Assembly (NCBI RefSeq): GCF_015477605.1
Contig: NZ_JADLQX010000004.1
Coordinates: forward strand, 124,001 to 188,000
Direction: 5' to 3'
From: Nocardia amamiensis
GTDB lineage: Bacteria; Actinomycetota; Actinomycetes; Mycobacteriales; Mycobacteriaceae
DNA: 64,000 bases
Shown: positions 31,681 to 41,932 of the stretch, piece by piece
How positions within the stretch are numbered: position 1 is the stretch's first letter
Layout of the letters: every line of letters begins with the position of its first letter
Notes under the pieces: generated by a model
Databases searched by the model: none
Seen by the model: only the letters and a program-made list of their open reading frames with translations
What the model was told of the DNA's origin: nothing
Program-made: the position numbers and the translations under genes

Positions 31681-32181
31681 TCACTTGCTCTCGGAATACT
31701 TCGCGCCGAGTTCGCGCAGCCGTGCCATCGCCCGCGCGGCGTGCTCCTTGTCGTTGGAGCGGATCGCCAGCATCGGGACGTAGTCGTCGCCGACCAATTC
31801 CAGGCGCGCCCAGGACTTCCGATCCGGGAACGACACGCCTCGGATGTACTCCCACGGGAAATCGTTGTCGCCCAGAACATTCCGCACGGACACACCGCGC
31901 GGACCCACCCGGACCCTTGGCCTGGTCAGCAACAGCACCGCCGCGGCGCCGAGCAGCCCGATCCCGATCATCGCGATCTGGTCGGCCACACGGAAGTTGA
32001 CGCCGGTCGACCCGCTGCGCAGCCAGATACCGCCCGCGGTGAACGCGGCAGCGATCAGCACCGCGACGATCCAGGCCGTCCGCACCGCGCGCCGCGGGCG
32101 CACCTCGAAATCCCACGCGGGCGCCTCGCCGGGCGCCGCGGCCTGGGGCGCGTTCCTCCGGAAGATACGGACGACCGGCAT
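31681..32181 (-). CDS. PH-domain membrane protein next to riboflavin genes
   Basis: A 166-residue protein with two membrane segments (TAWIVAVLIAAAFTAGGIWL and IAMIGIGLLGAAAVLLL) followed by a bacterial PH-like domain (VRVGPRGVSVRNVLGDNDFPWEYIRGVSFPDRKSWARLEL). The position directly after ribH, 2 nt away, is conserved in mycobacteria. The role is unknown. It lies at the end of the riboflavin gene set on the minus strand. Confidence 0.85.
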   Translation of the reverse strand: MPVVRIFRRNAPQAAAPGEAPAWDFEVRPRRAVRTAWIVAVLIAAAFTAGGIWLRSGSTGVNFRVADQIAMIGIGLLGAAAVLLLTRPRVRVGPRGVSVRNVLGDNDFPWEYIRGVSFPDRKSWARLELVGDDYVPMLAIRSNDKEHAARAMARLRELGAKYSESK

Positions 32182-32183
32182 CG

Positions 32184-32693
<510 letters not shown>

Positions 32694-33938
32694 TCAGTGC
32701 GCCGTCTCGCCGAGATCGAGCTCGTCCAGCCCGATCAGGTCGTGCCCCATCCGGTCCCGCTTCGTGCGCAGGTAGTGCAGGTTTTCCGCGTTGGCGCGCA
32801 GCGGCATGGGCACCCGCTCGGTGATCCGCAGACCGTAGCCGTCCAAGCCGACCCGCTTGGCCGGGTTGTTGGTGAGCAACCGCATCGAGCGGATGCCGAG
32901 ATCCACCAGGATCTGCGCGCCGGTGCCGTAATCGCGGGCATCCGCGGGCAGCCCCAGCTCCAGATTCGCGTCGACCGTGTCGTGTCCGGAATCCTGTAGC
33001 TGGTAAGCCTGCAGTTTGTGCATCAGGCCGATGCCGCGCCCTTCGTGGCCGCGCATGTACAGCACCACACCGCGGCCCTCGGCCGCGACCATTTCCAGCG
33101 CGGCGTCCAGCTGCGGGCCGCAGTCGCAGCGCAGCGACCCGAACACATCGCCGGTCAGGCACTCCGAGTGCACGCGGACCAGAATGTCCTCGCCGTCGCT
33201 GATGTCGCCGCGCACCAGCGCGACATGCTCCACCTCGTCGTAGATGCTCTGATAGCCGACGGCCTTGAACTCGCCGTGCGCGGTGGGGATGCGCGCCTCC
33301 GCGACCCGCACCACATGCTTCTCGTGCTTACGCCGCCAGGCGATCATGTCCGCGATGGAGATCAGCGCGAGCTCGTGCTCGTCGGCGAAGACGCGCAGCT
33401 CCTCGGTGCGAGCCATGTGGCCCTCGTCCTTTTGGCTGACGATCTCGCAGATCACGCCCGCGGGCCGCAGACCGGCCATGCGCGCCAGGTCGACGGCCGC
33501 CTCGGTGTGCCCGGGACGGCGCAGCACCCCACCGTCCTTGGCACGCAACGGCACCACGTGCCCGGGGCGGGTGAAGTCGTCGGCCTTCGCGTCGGCGTCG
33601 GCCAGCAGCCGCATGGTGGTGGCGCGGTCGGCGCCGGAGATGCCGGTGGTGATGCCCTCGCGCGCGTCCACCGAGACGGTGTAGGCGGTGCCATGCTTGT
33701 CCTGGTTCATCGCGTACATCGGCGGCAGGCCGAGCCGGTCGCAATCGTCACCCGTGAGCGGCACGCAGATGTAACCGGAGGTGTAGCGGATCATGAAGGC
33801 GACCAGCTCCGGGGTGGCCTTCTCCGCGGCGAAGATGAGGTCGCCCTCGTTCTCGCGGTCCTCGTCGTCGACGACGACGACCGCCTTACCGGCGGCGATA
33901 TCGGCGACTGCGCGCTCGATGCTGTCGAACCTGGTCAC
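32694..33938 (-). CDS. ribBA: Bifunctional 3,4-DHBP synthase / GTP cyclohydrolase II
   Basis: One chain makes both precursors for riboflavin. Residues 1 to about 200 are DHBP synthase ([45 protein letters not shown]). The rest is GTP cyclohydrolase II with the zinc site [20 protein letters not shown] and [16 protein letters not shown]. From GTG 33938 the length is 414, and the N-terminus [19 protein letters not shown] agrees with mycobacterial RibA2; GGAG lies 10 nt upstream. A much longer in-frame extension is not supported. Confidence 0.96.
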   Translation of the reverse strand: MTRFDSIERAVADIAAGKAVVVVDDEDRENEGDLIFAAEKATPELVAFMIRYTSGYICVPLTGDDCDRLGLPPMYAMNQDKHGTAYTVSVDAREGITTGISGADRATTMRLLADADAKADDFTRPGHVVPLRAKDGGVLRRPGHTEAAVDLARMAGLRPAGVICEIVSQKDEGHMARTEELRVFADEHELALISIADMIAWRRKHEKHVVRVAEARIPTAHGEFKAVGYQSIYDEVEHVALVRGDISDGEDILVRVHSECLTGDVFGSLRCDCGPQLDAALEMVAAEGRGVVLYMRGHEGRGIGLMHKLQAYQLQDSGHDTVDANLELGLPADARDYGTGAQILVDLGIRSMRLLTNNPAKRVGLDGYGLRITERVPMPLRANAENLHYLRTKRDRMGHDLIGLDELDLGETAH

Positions 33939-34237
33939 GTCTGCTGTGCTCCATCTCGAAATAGGTGCCTCACCACAGTACTGTGCTTGTTTTGCCGCGC
34001 CTGCGCCGCGGCGTGTTCGCGACTGTGTTTCTGGCCGCGGCTTCGCCGGGGCGTGTTCGCGGCACCCTGATGGCTCGGGCCGCGAACAGACAATGCTCGG
34101 TCTCGCTTTCGCTCGAAAACATGAGCCGGGCTGATGTGGTCGCGTCCAACGGCAGGCGCGGGACGTGCACCCGGCCACGGACAGCGCTCACGGTCCCGCG
34201 CCTTCCCTGCGGACCGGGACGAGCGGGTGGGACACGG
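33939..34237. other. Gap between ribE and ribBA with a short direct repeat
   Basis: No gene is visible in these 299 bases. Two 28-bp direct repeats, 33994-34021 and 34034-34061, share GCCGCG-C-T-CGCCG-GGCGTGTTCGCG. In mycobacteria lipoprotein and efflux genes (lprG, P55) lie nearby in this set; they are absent here. Confidence 0.45.
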
Positions 34238-34861
34238 CTAGCCGCGCTGTTGGAGGCGTTCGACGTACTTGGCGATCACGTCGACTTCCAGGTTCACGGT
34301 CGCGCCGACGGTGGCCGAGCCGAGATTGGTCATCGCGAGCGTGGTGGGGATCAGGGAGACCTCGAACCAGTCCCGGGCGCCGGTCTCGGTGGGTTCGCCG
34401 GAGACTCCGAGTCCGGAGACGGTGAGCGAGATTCCGTCCACGGTGATCGAACCTTTCTCCACGACGTAGCGGGCGAGGTTCTCGGGCAGCGAGATCCGCA
34501 CCACGTCCCAGTTCTCCGACGGGGTTCGCGAGAGCACGGTGCCGGTGCCGTCGACGTGGCCCTGCACCAAGTGGCCGCCGAGCCTGCTGTTCAGCGCCGC
34601 GGCGCGCTCCAGATTCACCTTCGAGCCGACGTCCAGCGTGCCGATGCTGGAGCGGTTGAGCGTCTCCGCCATGACATCGACGGTGAACGAGTCACCGCCG
34701 ACGACGTCCACCACGGTCAGGCACACGCCGTTCACGGCGATCGAATCACCATGTCCGGCATCGGAGGTCACCAGCTTGCCCTTGATCGTCAGCCGCGCGG
34801 CGTCGGCCAGCTGCTCGCTGGCGACGATCTCGCCGAGTTCCTCGACGATGCCTGTGAACAT
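34238..34861 (-). CDS. ribE: Riboflavin synthase alpha subunit
   Basis: Dismutates two lumazine molecules to riboflavin and the pyrimidine precursor. The 207-residue protein has the two lumazine-binding barrels: the first starts MFTGIVEELGEIV and contains GDSIAVNGVCLTV, the second starts with LGGHLVQGHVDGTGTVL and contains GSITVDGISLTVSGLG. The C-terminal helix ANLEVDVIAKYVERL-like TVNLEVDVIAKYVERLQQ is the trimerisation element. It precedes ribBA on the same strand after 300 nt. A ribD gene, which mycobacteria keep next to it, is not found in this window. Confidence 0.96.
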   Translation of the reverse strand: MFTGIVEELGEIVASEQLADAARLTIKGKLVTSDAGHGDSIAVNGVCLTVVDVVGGDSFTVDVMAETLNRSSIGTLDVGSKVNLERAAALNSRLGGHLVQGHVDGTGTVLSRTPSENWDVVRISLPENLARYVVEKGSITVDGISLTVSGLGVSGEPTETGARDWFEVSLIPTTLAMTNLGSATVGATVNLEVDVIAKYVERLQQRG

Positions 34862-35480
34862 GTGCCCTGACTCCCTATCGCGTCGTTGTCGTCCAGTTGC
34901 GCCAACAGCGCGGGCACCGGACGCTATTCCCGCGCATCCTCAGCCTAATGGGCGCTCTCGGACGTAGTCCGTCCTCAGGCCGCGCATGGGCGGAGTGAAG
35001 TGAAGATACGCCTGACGACGGCGGGGTCGTAGGAGACAGCGCACCGGGGTGAAACCGACCGCAGGCGATCAGACCCGAAGCAGACCGCGGCCAGGCCGAT
35101 GGCGCCCGGGAACAAGCCCACACCAGGAAAGTGGAACAAAATATGTCCAGACATCTGGGAAATTGTCGGGCGCACCGGCGTGCGATAACTATTCGACCGA
35201 ATTCTGGATACCGCTCGACGCCATTCATGCGGCGTCCTGAGCGCGATTCCTGATCGATACCCCATCGCGACACGGTTATAAACGAGAATTTGCGCGCGAA
35301 CGGACCTGGAGAGATATTGTTATCCGGCTGACTTCTCCCGTTCAACTTTTGGCGTTGCACACTCGGACCGACTGATCGACCAGGGCGCATGTCCTACGCC
35401 CGGACACATGACCCGCACTACTCGAGGAAGCCGGAAAATACAGTGCGACAAATCGAGTTCGACACGGTTGGGGGCGCGAT
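34862..35480. other. Intergenic region upstream of ribE
   Basis: About 620 bases without a supported gene. It includes one copy of the dispersed repeat (34952-35017) and a stretch less GC-rich than its surroundings at about 35150-35340. I looked on the minus strand for the conserved core of an FMN riboswitch ahead of ribE and did not see it. Confidence 0.45.
34952..35017 (+). repeat. Single unit of the dispersed 65-75 bp repeat
   Basis: Reads GCGCTCTCGGACGTAGTCCG, then TCCTCAGGCCGCGCATGGGC, then AGTGAAGTGAAGATACGCCT. It closely matches the third unit at about 15322-15390 and the reversed units at 11.8-12.0 kb. GGACGTAGTCC is a small hairpin inside it. Confidence 0.6.
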
Positions 35481-35951
35481 GTGACCACATTTCTCGATTC
35501 GACGCCGGAAGTGCGCTGCGCGCGATATCGCCGCGAATTCCAGCTGCCCGCATCGGTGGATCCCGGCTCGGGCCGCATTCTGCTGCACATCGGCATCGAC
35601 TACGGGGCCGTCAGCATGCCCGCCGAACTCGGCGAACAGGTGTTGCGCCGACTCGGCCAGGACGGAATCGCCGGGCCGGTCGTCGACCATCCACGCGCCC
35701 GGCGCTGGACCTTCCTGACCGGGCCTGGCCAGCCCGGCGGGCTCAGCACCGCGGTCTCGGCCGAATTGTTCCGGCTGTACGCGACGGTGGCCGGTGCGGG
35801 CAGTCAGGTGGTGCTGCCCTCGCCGGACGACGAGCGCACCGGCTACCGCATCTGGATCCGACCACCCGAGACGGCGGCGCACCGGCCGCCACCGGAGGCG
35901 GTCATCGCGGCGCTTCGTGCGGTCGCCGCGCGGAAAATCCGTGCCAGGTAG
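35481..35951 (+). CDS. Conserved hypothetical protein
   Basis: A 156-residue protein without signal or membrane segments. It begins TTFLDSTPEVRCARYRREFQLPASVDPGSGRILLHIGIDYGAVSMPAELGEQVL and later has HPRARRWTFLTGP and AGSQVVLPSPDDERTGYRIWIRPP. I recognise a type of nocardial protein (RREFxLP at the start, HPRSRRWTF in the centre) of unknown function, which has sometimes been mislabelled as an RNA polymerase subunit; I do not follow that label. The GTG at 35481 is the likely start. It is convergent with rpe, 6 nt apart. Confidence 0.7.
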   Translation: MTTFLDSTPEVRCARYRREFQLPASVDPGSGRILLHIGIDYGAVSMPAELGEQVLRRLGQDGIAGPVVDHPRARRWTFLTGPGQPGGLSTAVSAELFRLYATVAGAGSQVVLPSPDDERTGYRIWIRPPETAAHRPPPEAVIAALRAVAARKIRAR

Positions 35952-35957
35952 GGCTTT

Positions 35958-36650
35958 TCAGCGCGCCTGCACCGCGGCGGCCCGCCGACGCAAGGCCTGC
36001 ACGGTGGCCGCGGGATCGGCGGTGTTGTAGACCGCGGATCCGGCGACGAAGCAGTCGACGCCCGCCTCTGCGGCCGCCTCGATGGTGTCGGCGTTGATGC
36101 CGCCATCGATCTCGACCAGCAGCCGTAGCTCCCCGGAATCGACCAGGTTGCGCACGATGCGCGCCTTCTGCAGCACCTCCGGCATGAAGGACTGCCCGCC
36201 GAAACCCGGCTCCACGCTCATCACCAGCAGCGTGTCGAACTCACGGAGAATCTCCAGATACGGCTCGATCGGTGTGTTGGGCTTCACGGAGAGGCCCGCC
36301 TTCGCGCCCGCGGCGCGGATGTCGCGCGCGACCGCGATCGGATCGTCGGTCGCCTCCGCGTGGAAGGTCACGTTGTGCGCGCCCGCCTCGGCATACGGCG
36401 GCGCCCAACGGCCTGGGTCCTCGATCATCAGGTGGCAGTCCAGCGGGATGTCAGTGGCCTTCAACAGGCTCTCGACCACGGGCAGGCCGAGTGTGAGGTT
36501 CGGCACGAAGTGCGCGTCCATCACGTCGACGTGCAGCCAGTCGGCGCCGGCGACGGCCTGCGCCTCGTCCGCGAGGTGCGCGAAGTCGGCGGAGAGGATG
36601 GAGGGGGCGATCATCGGCGCGACCGGCCGCGGGTAACTCGGGTTGGACAC
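35958..36650 (-). CDS. rpe: Ribulose-phosphate 3-epimerase
   Basis: Interconverts ribulose 5-phosphate and xylulose 5-phosphate in the pentose phosphate pathway. The TIM-barrel motifs are [30 protein letters not shown] (metal-binding His and Asp), [23 protein letters not shown] and [12 protein letters not shown] followed by FVAGSAVY. The normal N-terminus has about ten residues before IAPSIL, which favours GTG 36650 (230 residues); ATG 36614 is the alternative. It is divergent from the anti-sigma gene, 60 nt apart. Confidence 0.95.
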   Translation of the reverse strand: MSNPSYPRPVAPMIAPSILSADFAHLADEAQAVAGADWLHVDVMDAHFVPNLTLGLPVVESLLKATDIPLDCHLMIEDPGRWAPPYAEAGAHNVTFHAEATDDPIAVARDIRAAGAKAGLSVKPNTPIEPYLEILREFDTLLVMSVEPGFGGQSFMPEVLQKARIVRNLVDSGELRLLVEIDGGINADTIEAAAEAGVDCFVAGSAVYNTADPAATVQALRRRAAAVQAR

Positions 36651-36674
36651 AACGCCGCAGTCTAATGGCCGCGA

Positions 36675-36708
36675 GGGTTGCCCAGCGCGGGAGTGGGTAG
36701 CCTGCATA
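36675..36708 (+). promoter_or_regulatory. Candidate SigF-type promoter of the anti-sigma/sigF operon
   Basis: GGTTG (36676-36680) and GGGTAG (36695-36700) resemble the GTTT...GGGTAT pattern of SigF promoters, with a 14-nt spacer that is slightly short. Transcription would start within a few nt of the GTG at 36711. Autoregulation of usfX-sigF is known in Mycobacterium; here it is inferred. Confidence 0.35.
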
Positions 36709-36710
36709 GG

Positions 36711-37133
36711 GTGATCAATTTTTCGGCGGAACAGGGGCTCTACAGCACCCCGGTGGAGATTCGGGTGGCCGCGTCGGTGACACAGCTGCCCATCGTGCGT
36801 GGGCTCGCCGAAACCCTCGTCCTACTCAGCGATTTCACGCTGGACGAGGTGGCCGACGTGCGACTGGCCGTCGACGAGGTCTGCTCGACCCTGATCGCGG
36901 TCGCCGCCGCGGAAACGAGCCTGAACTGCCGGTTCACCGTCGGGGACACCGAACTGCTCGTCCGGGTCGACGGCATCGCGGAGAAGCCGGGGCTACCGGA
37001 CCAGCGCAGCTTCGGCTGGCACGTCCTGCGCACGCTCACCGACGCGGTAGAGGCGACGCAGGATCCATTCGACGCGACGGTTTCCGGATATCCGACAACG
37101 GTGGAGTTCCGTCGGGTCCGGGGGAAGGCGTAG
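36711..37133 (+). CDS. Anti-sigma-F factor, RsbW/UsfX-like
   Basis: A 140-residue protein with the histidine-kinase-like ATPase fold of anti-sigma factors. [19 protein letters not shown] corresponds to the N-box; as in mycobacterial UsfX, the kinase Asn of RsbW/SpoIIAB is replaced (EVCST), which suggests a binder rather than an efficient kinase. [19 protein letters not shown] is the end motif shared with UsfX (FSWHVLTALADDV). It is expected to hold the sigma factor encoded next to it. GTG 36711 gives [21 protein letters not shown] as start. Its TAG shares one base with the GTG of sigF. Confidence 0.85.
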   Translation: MINFSAEQGLYSTPVEIRVAASVTQLPIVRGLAETLVLLSDFTLDEVADVRLAVDEVCSTLIAVAAAETSLNCRFTVGDTELLVRVDGIAEKPGLPDQRSFGWHVLRTLTDAVEATQDPFDATVSGYPTTVEFRRVRGKA

Positions 37134-37996
37134 TGGCGGACGAAGAAACCGTGTTCGACTCCCGCCCCGACGACGACGCCGACACGCTGACCACGCAAGA
37201 CGCCGCCGAGGACAATGAAACCGTCGAAGCAGCGGACGCGGTCCTGGGATACGACGATGTCGGCCGGCTCTTCGAGCAGCTTTCGGCCAGCGAACCCGGA
37301 ACCGCGCGGCACACCGCGCTGCGCGCGGAGCTGATCAGCCGCTGCATCCCGCTCGCCGATCACATCGCGCGCAAGTTCAGCGGCCGTGGTGAGCCGTTCG
37401 ACGACCTGACCCAGGTGGCCCGCGTCGGCTTGGTGCACGCGGTGGACCGCTTCGACGTCGAGCGCGGTTCGAACTTCCTGTCTTTCGCGGTGCCGACCAT
37501 CATGGGCGAAGTCCGCCGATACTTCCGGGACAACACCTGGGCGATGCGAGTCCCCCGGCGCGTCAAGGAGACTCACCTACGCATCGGCGCGGCGATCGAC
37601 TCCCTCTCCCAGACGCTCGGCCGCTCCCCCACCGCGAAGGAGATCGCGGCCGAGCTCGACGTGGACCCGGACGAGGTGACCCAGGCGGTCATCGCGGGCA
37701 ACGCCTACCAGCCGAGTTCGATCGACGCGGCCACGCTCGGCCGCGACACCGACGCCTCCCTGCTGGACACCCTCGGTGAGGAAGAGTCCCAGTTCGACCG
37801 GGTCGAGGAGTACGTCGCGATCCGGCCGCTGCTGGCCGGGCTGCCCGAGCGGGAGCGGCGCATCCTCACCATGCGGTTCTTCGAATCGATGACCCAGACC
37901 CAGATCGCCCAGCAGATGGGCATCTCCCAGATGCACGTGTCGCGCATCCTCGCGAAAACCCTTGCCCGCCTGCGCGAGCAGTCCAGCCGGGAATGA
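37133..37996 (+). CDS. sigF: RNA polymerase sigma factor of the SigF/SigB family
   Basis: Alternative sigma factor for general stress or stationary-phase genes. The 287-residue product has an acidic N-terminal extension of about 55 residues, then region 2 (GRGEPFDDLTQVARVGLVHAVDRFDVERGSNFLSFAVPTIMGEVRRYFRD), region 3 (RVPRRVKETHLRIGAAIDSLSQTLGRSPTAKEIAAELDV) and region 4 with the helix-turn-helix MTQTQIAQQMGISQMHVSRIL. It overlaps its cognate anti-sigma gene by 1 nt, the standard arrangement for this regulatory pair. Whether SigF, SigB or another label applies needs a tree. Confidence 0.93.
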   Translation: MADEETVFDSRPDDDADTLTTQDAAEDNETVEAADAVLGYDDVGRLFEQLSASEPGTARHTALRAELISRCIPLADHIARKFSGRGEPFDDLTQVARVGLVHAVDRFDVERGSNFLSFAVPTIMGEVRRYFRDNTWAMRVPRRVKETHLRIGAAIDSLSQTLGRSPTAKEIAAELDVDPDEVTQAVIAGNAYQPSSIDAATLGRDTDASLLDTLGEEESQFDRVEEYVAIRPLLAGLPERERRILTMRFFESMTQTQIAQQMGISQMHVSRILAKTLARLREQSSRE

Positions 37997-38002
37997 CCGC
38001 GC

Positions 38003-38353
38003 TCACCTGGCTTCGCGGTCGCGCAGTCTGCGCACCTTCGCCGGAGCGGTGAGCCACCAGGCGTCGTCGAGCAACTCGCGCAGCTGATCGGGCGCGACGC
38101 GATCCAGATCGATCAGGATGTACGCGTAGCCGTCGTAGTGCGGTGTGGTGTAGAAGGCCGGATCGCCGGAGGCGAGCAACGCCTCCTTCTCGGCCGGATC
38201 GCAGGCCAGCACGAGCCCGCCCTCGGCCTCGCTGCGCAGCCGGGCGAACCCCTTGCCGCCGACCTTCAACGCCGGACTGCGCCACCAGGTCGATTCCTCG
38301 ACCGCCGGAAGTTCGGTCGCGAGCGCCACCACGTCCTGCCAGGTCATCGTCAT
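38003..38353 (-). CDS. MmcQ/YjbR-family protein
   Basis: A 116-residue protein of the YjbR fold (CyaY-like). The pattern MTWQDVVALATELPAVEESTWW, LKVGGKGFARL and the final LLDDAWWLTAPAKVRRL matches this family, which has been suggested to bind DNA; the function is not established. Two ATGs (38353, 38347) are possible. It is convergent with sigF, 6 nt apart, and lies just after rsmB on the same strand. Confidence 0.85.
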   Translation of the reverse strand: MTMTWQDVVALATELPAVEESTWWRSPALKVGGKGFARLRSEAEGGLVLACDPAEKEALLASGDPAFYTTPHYDGYAYILIDLDRVAPDQLRELLDDAWWLTAPAKVRRLRDREAR

Positions 38354-38402
38354 GATCCGAGTGTGCGGCACGGACGCGGCCCCGGCTTGGACGAATGGAA
38401 TG

Positions 38403-40148
38403 TCAGCGTGGTTTGCGCAGTGCGGCCAGGAACATGGCGTCGGTGCCGTGCCGGTGCGGCCACAGTTGCGCTCCCGGTCCGTCCCCGACGTCGGTGACGC
38501 CGGGCAGCAGCTCGCGGGCGTCCAGTTGTTCGGCGCCGAGACGGCGCACGGCGTCGGCGACGATCGACACGGTCTCCGGCAGATGCGGTGAACAGGTCGA
38601 GTACAGCACGACACCACCGGGACGCAGCAGATCCCATGCGGCGGTGAGCAATTCGCGCTGTAAGACGACCAGCTCGCGAACGTCTGCCGGGGTGCGCCGC
38701 CAGCGCGCCTCGGGCCTGCGGCGCAGCGCCCCGAGGCCGGTGCACGGGGCGTCCACCAGGATGCGATCGTAGCCAGGGTTCAATCCGCTGGCGCGGCCGT
38801 CGGCGACATGCACATCCACCGGAAGGTCGTGCACGGCCTTGCGCACCAGTTCGGCGCGATGCGCGGCGGGCTCGACCGCGTCCACCCGGAAGCCGTCGAT
38901 CGCGGCGAGCGCGCCCAGCAGCGCGGCCTTGCCACCCGGCCCCGCGCACAGGTCGAGCCAGCGACCGTCGTCCGGACCGTCGAGCGCGGCCCGGGTCAGC
39001 GCGAGCGCCACCAGCTGGCTGCCTTCGTCCTGCACGGCGGCCATGCCTTCGCGCACCGGTTCGAGCTTGCCGGGGTCGCCGCCGTCCAGGTACACCGCGT
39101 ACGGCGACCATCGGCCCTCCTCGCCGCCGGTCACCAGCGCGAGTTCCTCCGCGGTGATGTCGCCGGGCCTGGCCACCAGGTGCACCAGCGGTCGTGCGTC
39201 GTCGGCGGCGAGCACGTCGCCCAGCTCGCCCGCTCGCGCGCCGAGCGCATCGGCGAAAGCCTGCGCGATCCACACCGGGTGCGCGTACTCGAAAGCCAAT
39301 CGCCCAACGGGATCGGCGGGTGCTAGAGCTTCGACCCACTGCTCCGTGGTCTTCTCCCCGGCCCGCCGCAGCACGGCATTGACGAAACCGGCCTTGCCGG
39401 TGCCGAACTCCGCGCGCGCCAAGGCCACCGAGGTGTCCACCGCCGCATGCGCACCGATCCTGGTGCGCAACAGCTGGTAGACGCCGAGCCGGAGCACGTC
39501 CAGCAGTGGGCCGTCGATTTCTTCGATCGGCCTGCCCGCACCCTCGGCGATCACCGCGTCGAGCAGACCCAGCGTCCGGCACGCACCGTAGGCGAGTTCG
39601 GTCGCCAACGCCGCGTCGCGTCCGGACAACCCTCGTTCCCGCAGCAGCGCCGGCAGCACCAGGTTGGCGTAGGCGTCGCGTTCGCGAACCGCTCGCAAGA
39701 CATCCCTCGCGACCGAACGCGGCGGATCGATCCCTTCCCGACGGGTCGATCGCCCCGGGGAGCCTTGGCGTGCATTTTTCGCAGCGGTACGCGCGGGACG
39801 CCGTTCGGCGGCGCGATCGGTTCTTCCCTCAGCCGAGCGCTGCCCCGCGGAGGCGCGCCGTTCGTCGCGCTTGCGCCCGCCTGCCTCGCCGCCGCTACCG
39901 TCGCGCCGGGCGTCGGCCCGGGGACGCCCGGTGCCGTTCCGGTCCTGCTTCGCGCCTTCCGTCGGCCGGCCACTCTCGGCGGAGCGCCGCTGCCGTGCAC
40001 CACTCGGCCCCGCGTCTTGTCCCCGTGGCCGGTCGGTCTCACCGGACCGAGTCGTGCGGCGGGAATGTTTCCCGCGATCAGGTGCGGCATCCCGCTTTTC
40101 CCGGCGGTCGCCACGCCCGTTGTCGTGCCCGCCTCCGCGCGAGCTCAC
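38403..40148 (-). CDS. rsmB: 16S rRNA m5C967 methyltransferase with long Arg-rich N-terminus
   Basis: S-adenosylmethionine-dependent RNA methyltransferase of the Fmu/RsmB family. The 581-residue product has an N-terminal extension of about 130 residues made almost only of Arg, Gly, Asp, Ala and Ser, then the NusB-like domain ([23 protein letters not shown]) and the catalytic domain: [17 protein letters not shown] (SAM motif), [21 protein letters not shown] (first Cys) and [13 protein letters not shown] (second Cys). Family members are normally about 450 residues. GTG 40148 overlaps the fmt stop as GTGA, which supports this start and thus the extension. Confidence 0.92.
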   Translation of the reverse strand: MSSRGGGHDNGRGDRREKRDAAPDRGKHSRRTTRSGETDRPRGQDAGPSGARQRRSAESGRPTEGAKQDRNGTGRPRADARRDGSGGEAGGRKRDERRASAGQRSAEGRTDRAAERRPARTAAKNARQGSPGRSTRREGIDPPRSVARDVLRAVRERDAYANLVLPALLRERGLSGRDAALATELAYGACRTLGLLDAVIAEGAGRPIEEIDGPLLDVLRLGVYQLLRTRIGAHAAVDTSVALARAEFGTGKAGFVNAVLRRAGEKTTEQWVEALAPADPVGRLAFEYAHPVWIAQAFADALGARAGELGDVLAADDARPLVHLVARPGDITAEELALVTGGEEGRWSPYAVYLDGGDPGKLEPVREGMAAVQDEGSQLVALALTRAALDGPDDGRWLDLCAGPGGKAALLGALAAIDGFRVDAVEPAAHRAELVRKAVHDLPVDVHVADGRASGLNPGYDRILVDAPCTGLGALRRRPEARWRRTPADVRELVVLQRELLTAAWDLLRPGGVVLYSTCSPHLPETVSIVADAVRRLGAEQLDARELLPGVTDVGDGPGAQLWPHRHGTDAMFLAALRKPR

Positions 40149-41068
40149 TCGACCACCGCGCCGGGTTGCAGCCGGGCACCCCGCGCCCAGTCGAGCGCGG
40201 CCATCATCCGCTTGCCTTGCGGTTGAACCTGATCGAGCCGCACCGCGGTGGTGGCGGTACCGATGAAGACACCGGACTTGCGGACTTCGATCACCCGCTC
40301 CGGCAGCACCTCCTCGACCAGTTCGACCGGGCCGAGCTTCAGCCGGGTGCCGTTGACCTCGGTCCACGCCCCCGGCGCGGGAGTCACCGCGCGAATACGC
40401 CTACCGATGGCGAGGGCGGGCTGATCCCACCGGATATGCCCGGCCTCGACTCCGACTTTGGGCGCGTACGACACGCCGTCGGTGGACTGCGCGACCGCCT
40501 GCAACGAGCCGTCCGCCACGCCGTCCAGCGTCGCTTCCAGCAGCCGGGACCCACTTTCGGCCAGCCGCTCCAGCAGCGTGCCCGCGGTGTCGGTGACGGA
40601 GATCTTCTCGGTCACCATGCCGAACACCGGCCCGGTGTCCAGTCCGGCCTCGATCTGAAAGGTCGACGCGCCGGTGAACTCGTCACCCGCGTCGATCGCC
40701 GCCTGCACCGGCGCCGCACCGCGCCACGCGGGCAGCAGCGAGAAATGCAGGTTGATCCAGCCGAAGCGCGGAATGTCGAGCACCTGTTGTGGCAGCAGCG
40801 CGCCGTACGCCACGACGGGGCAGCAGTCCGGCGCGAGTTCGGTGAGTTGCGCGATGAATTCAGGTTCCGACGGCCGCACTGGGGTGAGCACCGGGATGCC
40901 GTGCTCGTCGGCCAATCTGCCGACCGGCGACCTGGTCACCTTCCTTCCGCGTCCGGACACCGCGTCCGGCCTGGTCAGCACGGCGATCACCTCATGGTGC
41001 GGCGATTCCAGCAAGCGCCGCAGCGACGGCACCGCCGGTTCCGGGGTCCCCGCGAAGACGACGCGCAT
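40145..41068 (-). CDS. fmt: Methionyl-tRNA formyltransferase
   Basis: Formylates initiator Met-tRNA using 10-formyltetrahydrofolate. The 307-residue protein begins [20 protein letters not shown] and has the active-site stretch [21 protein letters not shown] with the catalytic Asn and His, followed by [22 protein letters not shown]; the C-terminal domain ([22 protein letters not shown]) binds the tRNA. ATG 41068 shares one base with the def stop, and its own stop overlaps rsmB. def-fmt-rsmB is thus a tightly coupled unit. Confidence 0.97.
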   Translation of the reverse strand: MRVVFAGTPEPAVPSLRRLLESPHHEVIAVLTRPDAVSGRGRKVTRSPVGRLADEHGIPVLTPVRPSEPEFIAQLTELAPDCCPVVAYGALLPQQVLDIPRFGWINLHFSLLPAWRGAAPVQAAIDAGDEFTGASTFQIEAGLDTGPVFGMVTEKISVTDTAGTLLERLAESGSRLLEATLDGVADGSLQAVAQSTDGVSYAPKVGVEAGHIRWDQPALAIGRRIRAVTPAPGAWTEVNGTRLKLGPVELVEEVLPERVIEVRKSGVFIGTATTAVRLDQVQPQGKRMMAALDWARGARLQPGAVVE

Positions 41069-41634
41069 CAGCCACCCAGCCCGAACGGGTTGGGCCGGCC
41101 CGCACCGCTCATAGACCGGGCGGGACGCACCGTCACACCCGCGGCGAACCAATCGGACTCGCGGATCACTCGCATTGCCTCCTTGCGCTGGGCCGGGTCG
41201 AGACGATCGATGAACAGCACGCCGTCGAGATGGTCGGTTTCGTGCTGCACGCATCGTGCCAACAGGCCGTCGGCCTCGAACGCGACCGGCGCGCCGTCGA
41301 CGTCGACGCCGGAGGCGCGTACGCGCAGAGCCCGCCGCGTGTCGTAGCGCAGACCGGGAATCGACAGGCACCCCTCCGGCCCGACTTGTTCTTCGTCGCC
41401 GAGGACTTCCCACTGCGGGTTCACCAGATGACCCGCGGCTTCGCCGGTGTCGTAGACGAACACGCGCAGCCCGACCCCGATCTGGGGCGCGGCCATCCCG
41501 ACGCCGCCGTCGTCGTGCATGGTCTCGGTCAGATCGGTCACCAGCTGGCGCAGATCGCGGTCGAAGGCGGTGACCTCCGCGGCGCGGGCACGCAGGATGG
41601 GATCACCGAACAGGCGAACGGGCTGAATGGTCAC
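41068..41634 (-). CDS. def: Peptide deformylase
   Basis: Metalloenzyme that removes the formyl group placed by Fmt. The 188-residue protein has all three motifs: [18 protein letters not shown] (metal Cys) and QHETDHLDG (two metal His and the catalytic Glu). GTG 41634 is chosen since GGGAG lies 7 nt upstream and the start [13 protein letters not shown] fits homologues; the ATG 36 nt upstream would add an unusual leader. It begins the def-fmt-rsmB unit, and the DNA upstream of it is the left edge of the accessory block. Confidence 0.96.
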   Translation of the reverse strand: MTIQPVRLFGDPILRARAAEVTAFDRDLRQLVTDLTETMHDDGGVGMAAPQIGVGLRVFVYDTGEAAGHLVNPQWEVLGDEEQVGPEGCLSIPGLRYDTRRALRVRASGVDVDGAPVAFEADGLLARCVQHETDHLDGVLFIDRLDPAQRKEAMRVIRESDWFAAGVTVRPARSMSGAGRPNPFGLGG

Positions 41635-41932
41635 GGCTGGCTCCCGGAGCGGACGAACAGGTCGATTCATTCTAGTGAGACGACCGCAAATCCCCGATTC
41701 ACCAGGCAGAAGCTGGTAGAACTCCTATGCGGTCCGGGCGGGGTGTCGCTGCCTCCGCCCGGCCGCCCGGAAACGGCCCCTTCTGCGGCGCCATGACGCG
41801 ATGTGCCCACGCCGCCGCGGCGGACGGACCTACCGCACGAAAAAGAGCCGGGAAACGGTGCAGAGTGGCGTCGGCGTAGGCGTTCCCGCACCGGGTATTC
41901 CGCGGGAAACCCCGACGGTAGGAGGTGTCTTG

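Noticed and set aside
34862..35480. FMN riboswitch upstream of ribE
   Set aside because: Searched by eye on the minus strand for the conserved core blocks; none recognised.
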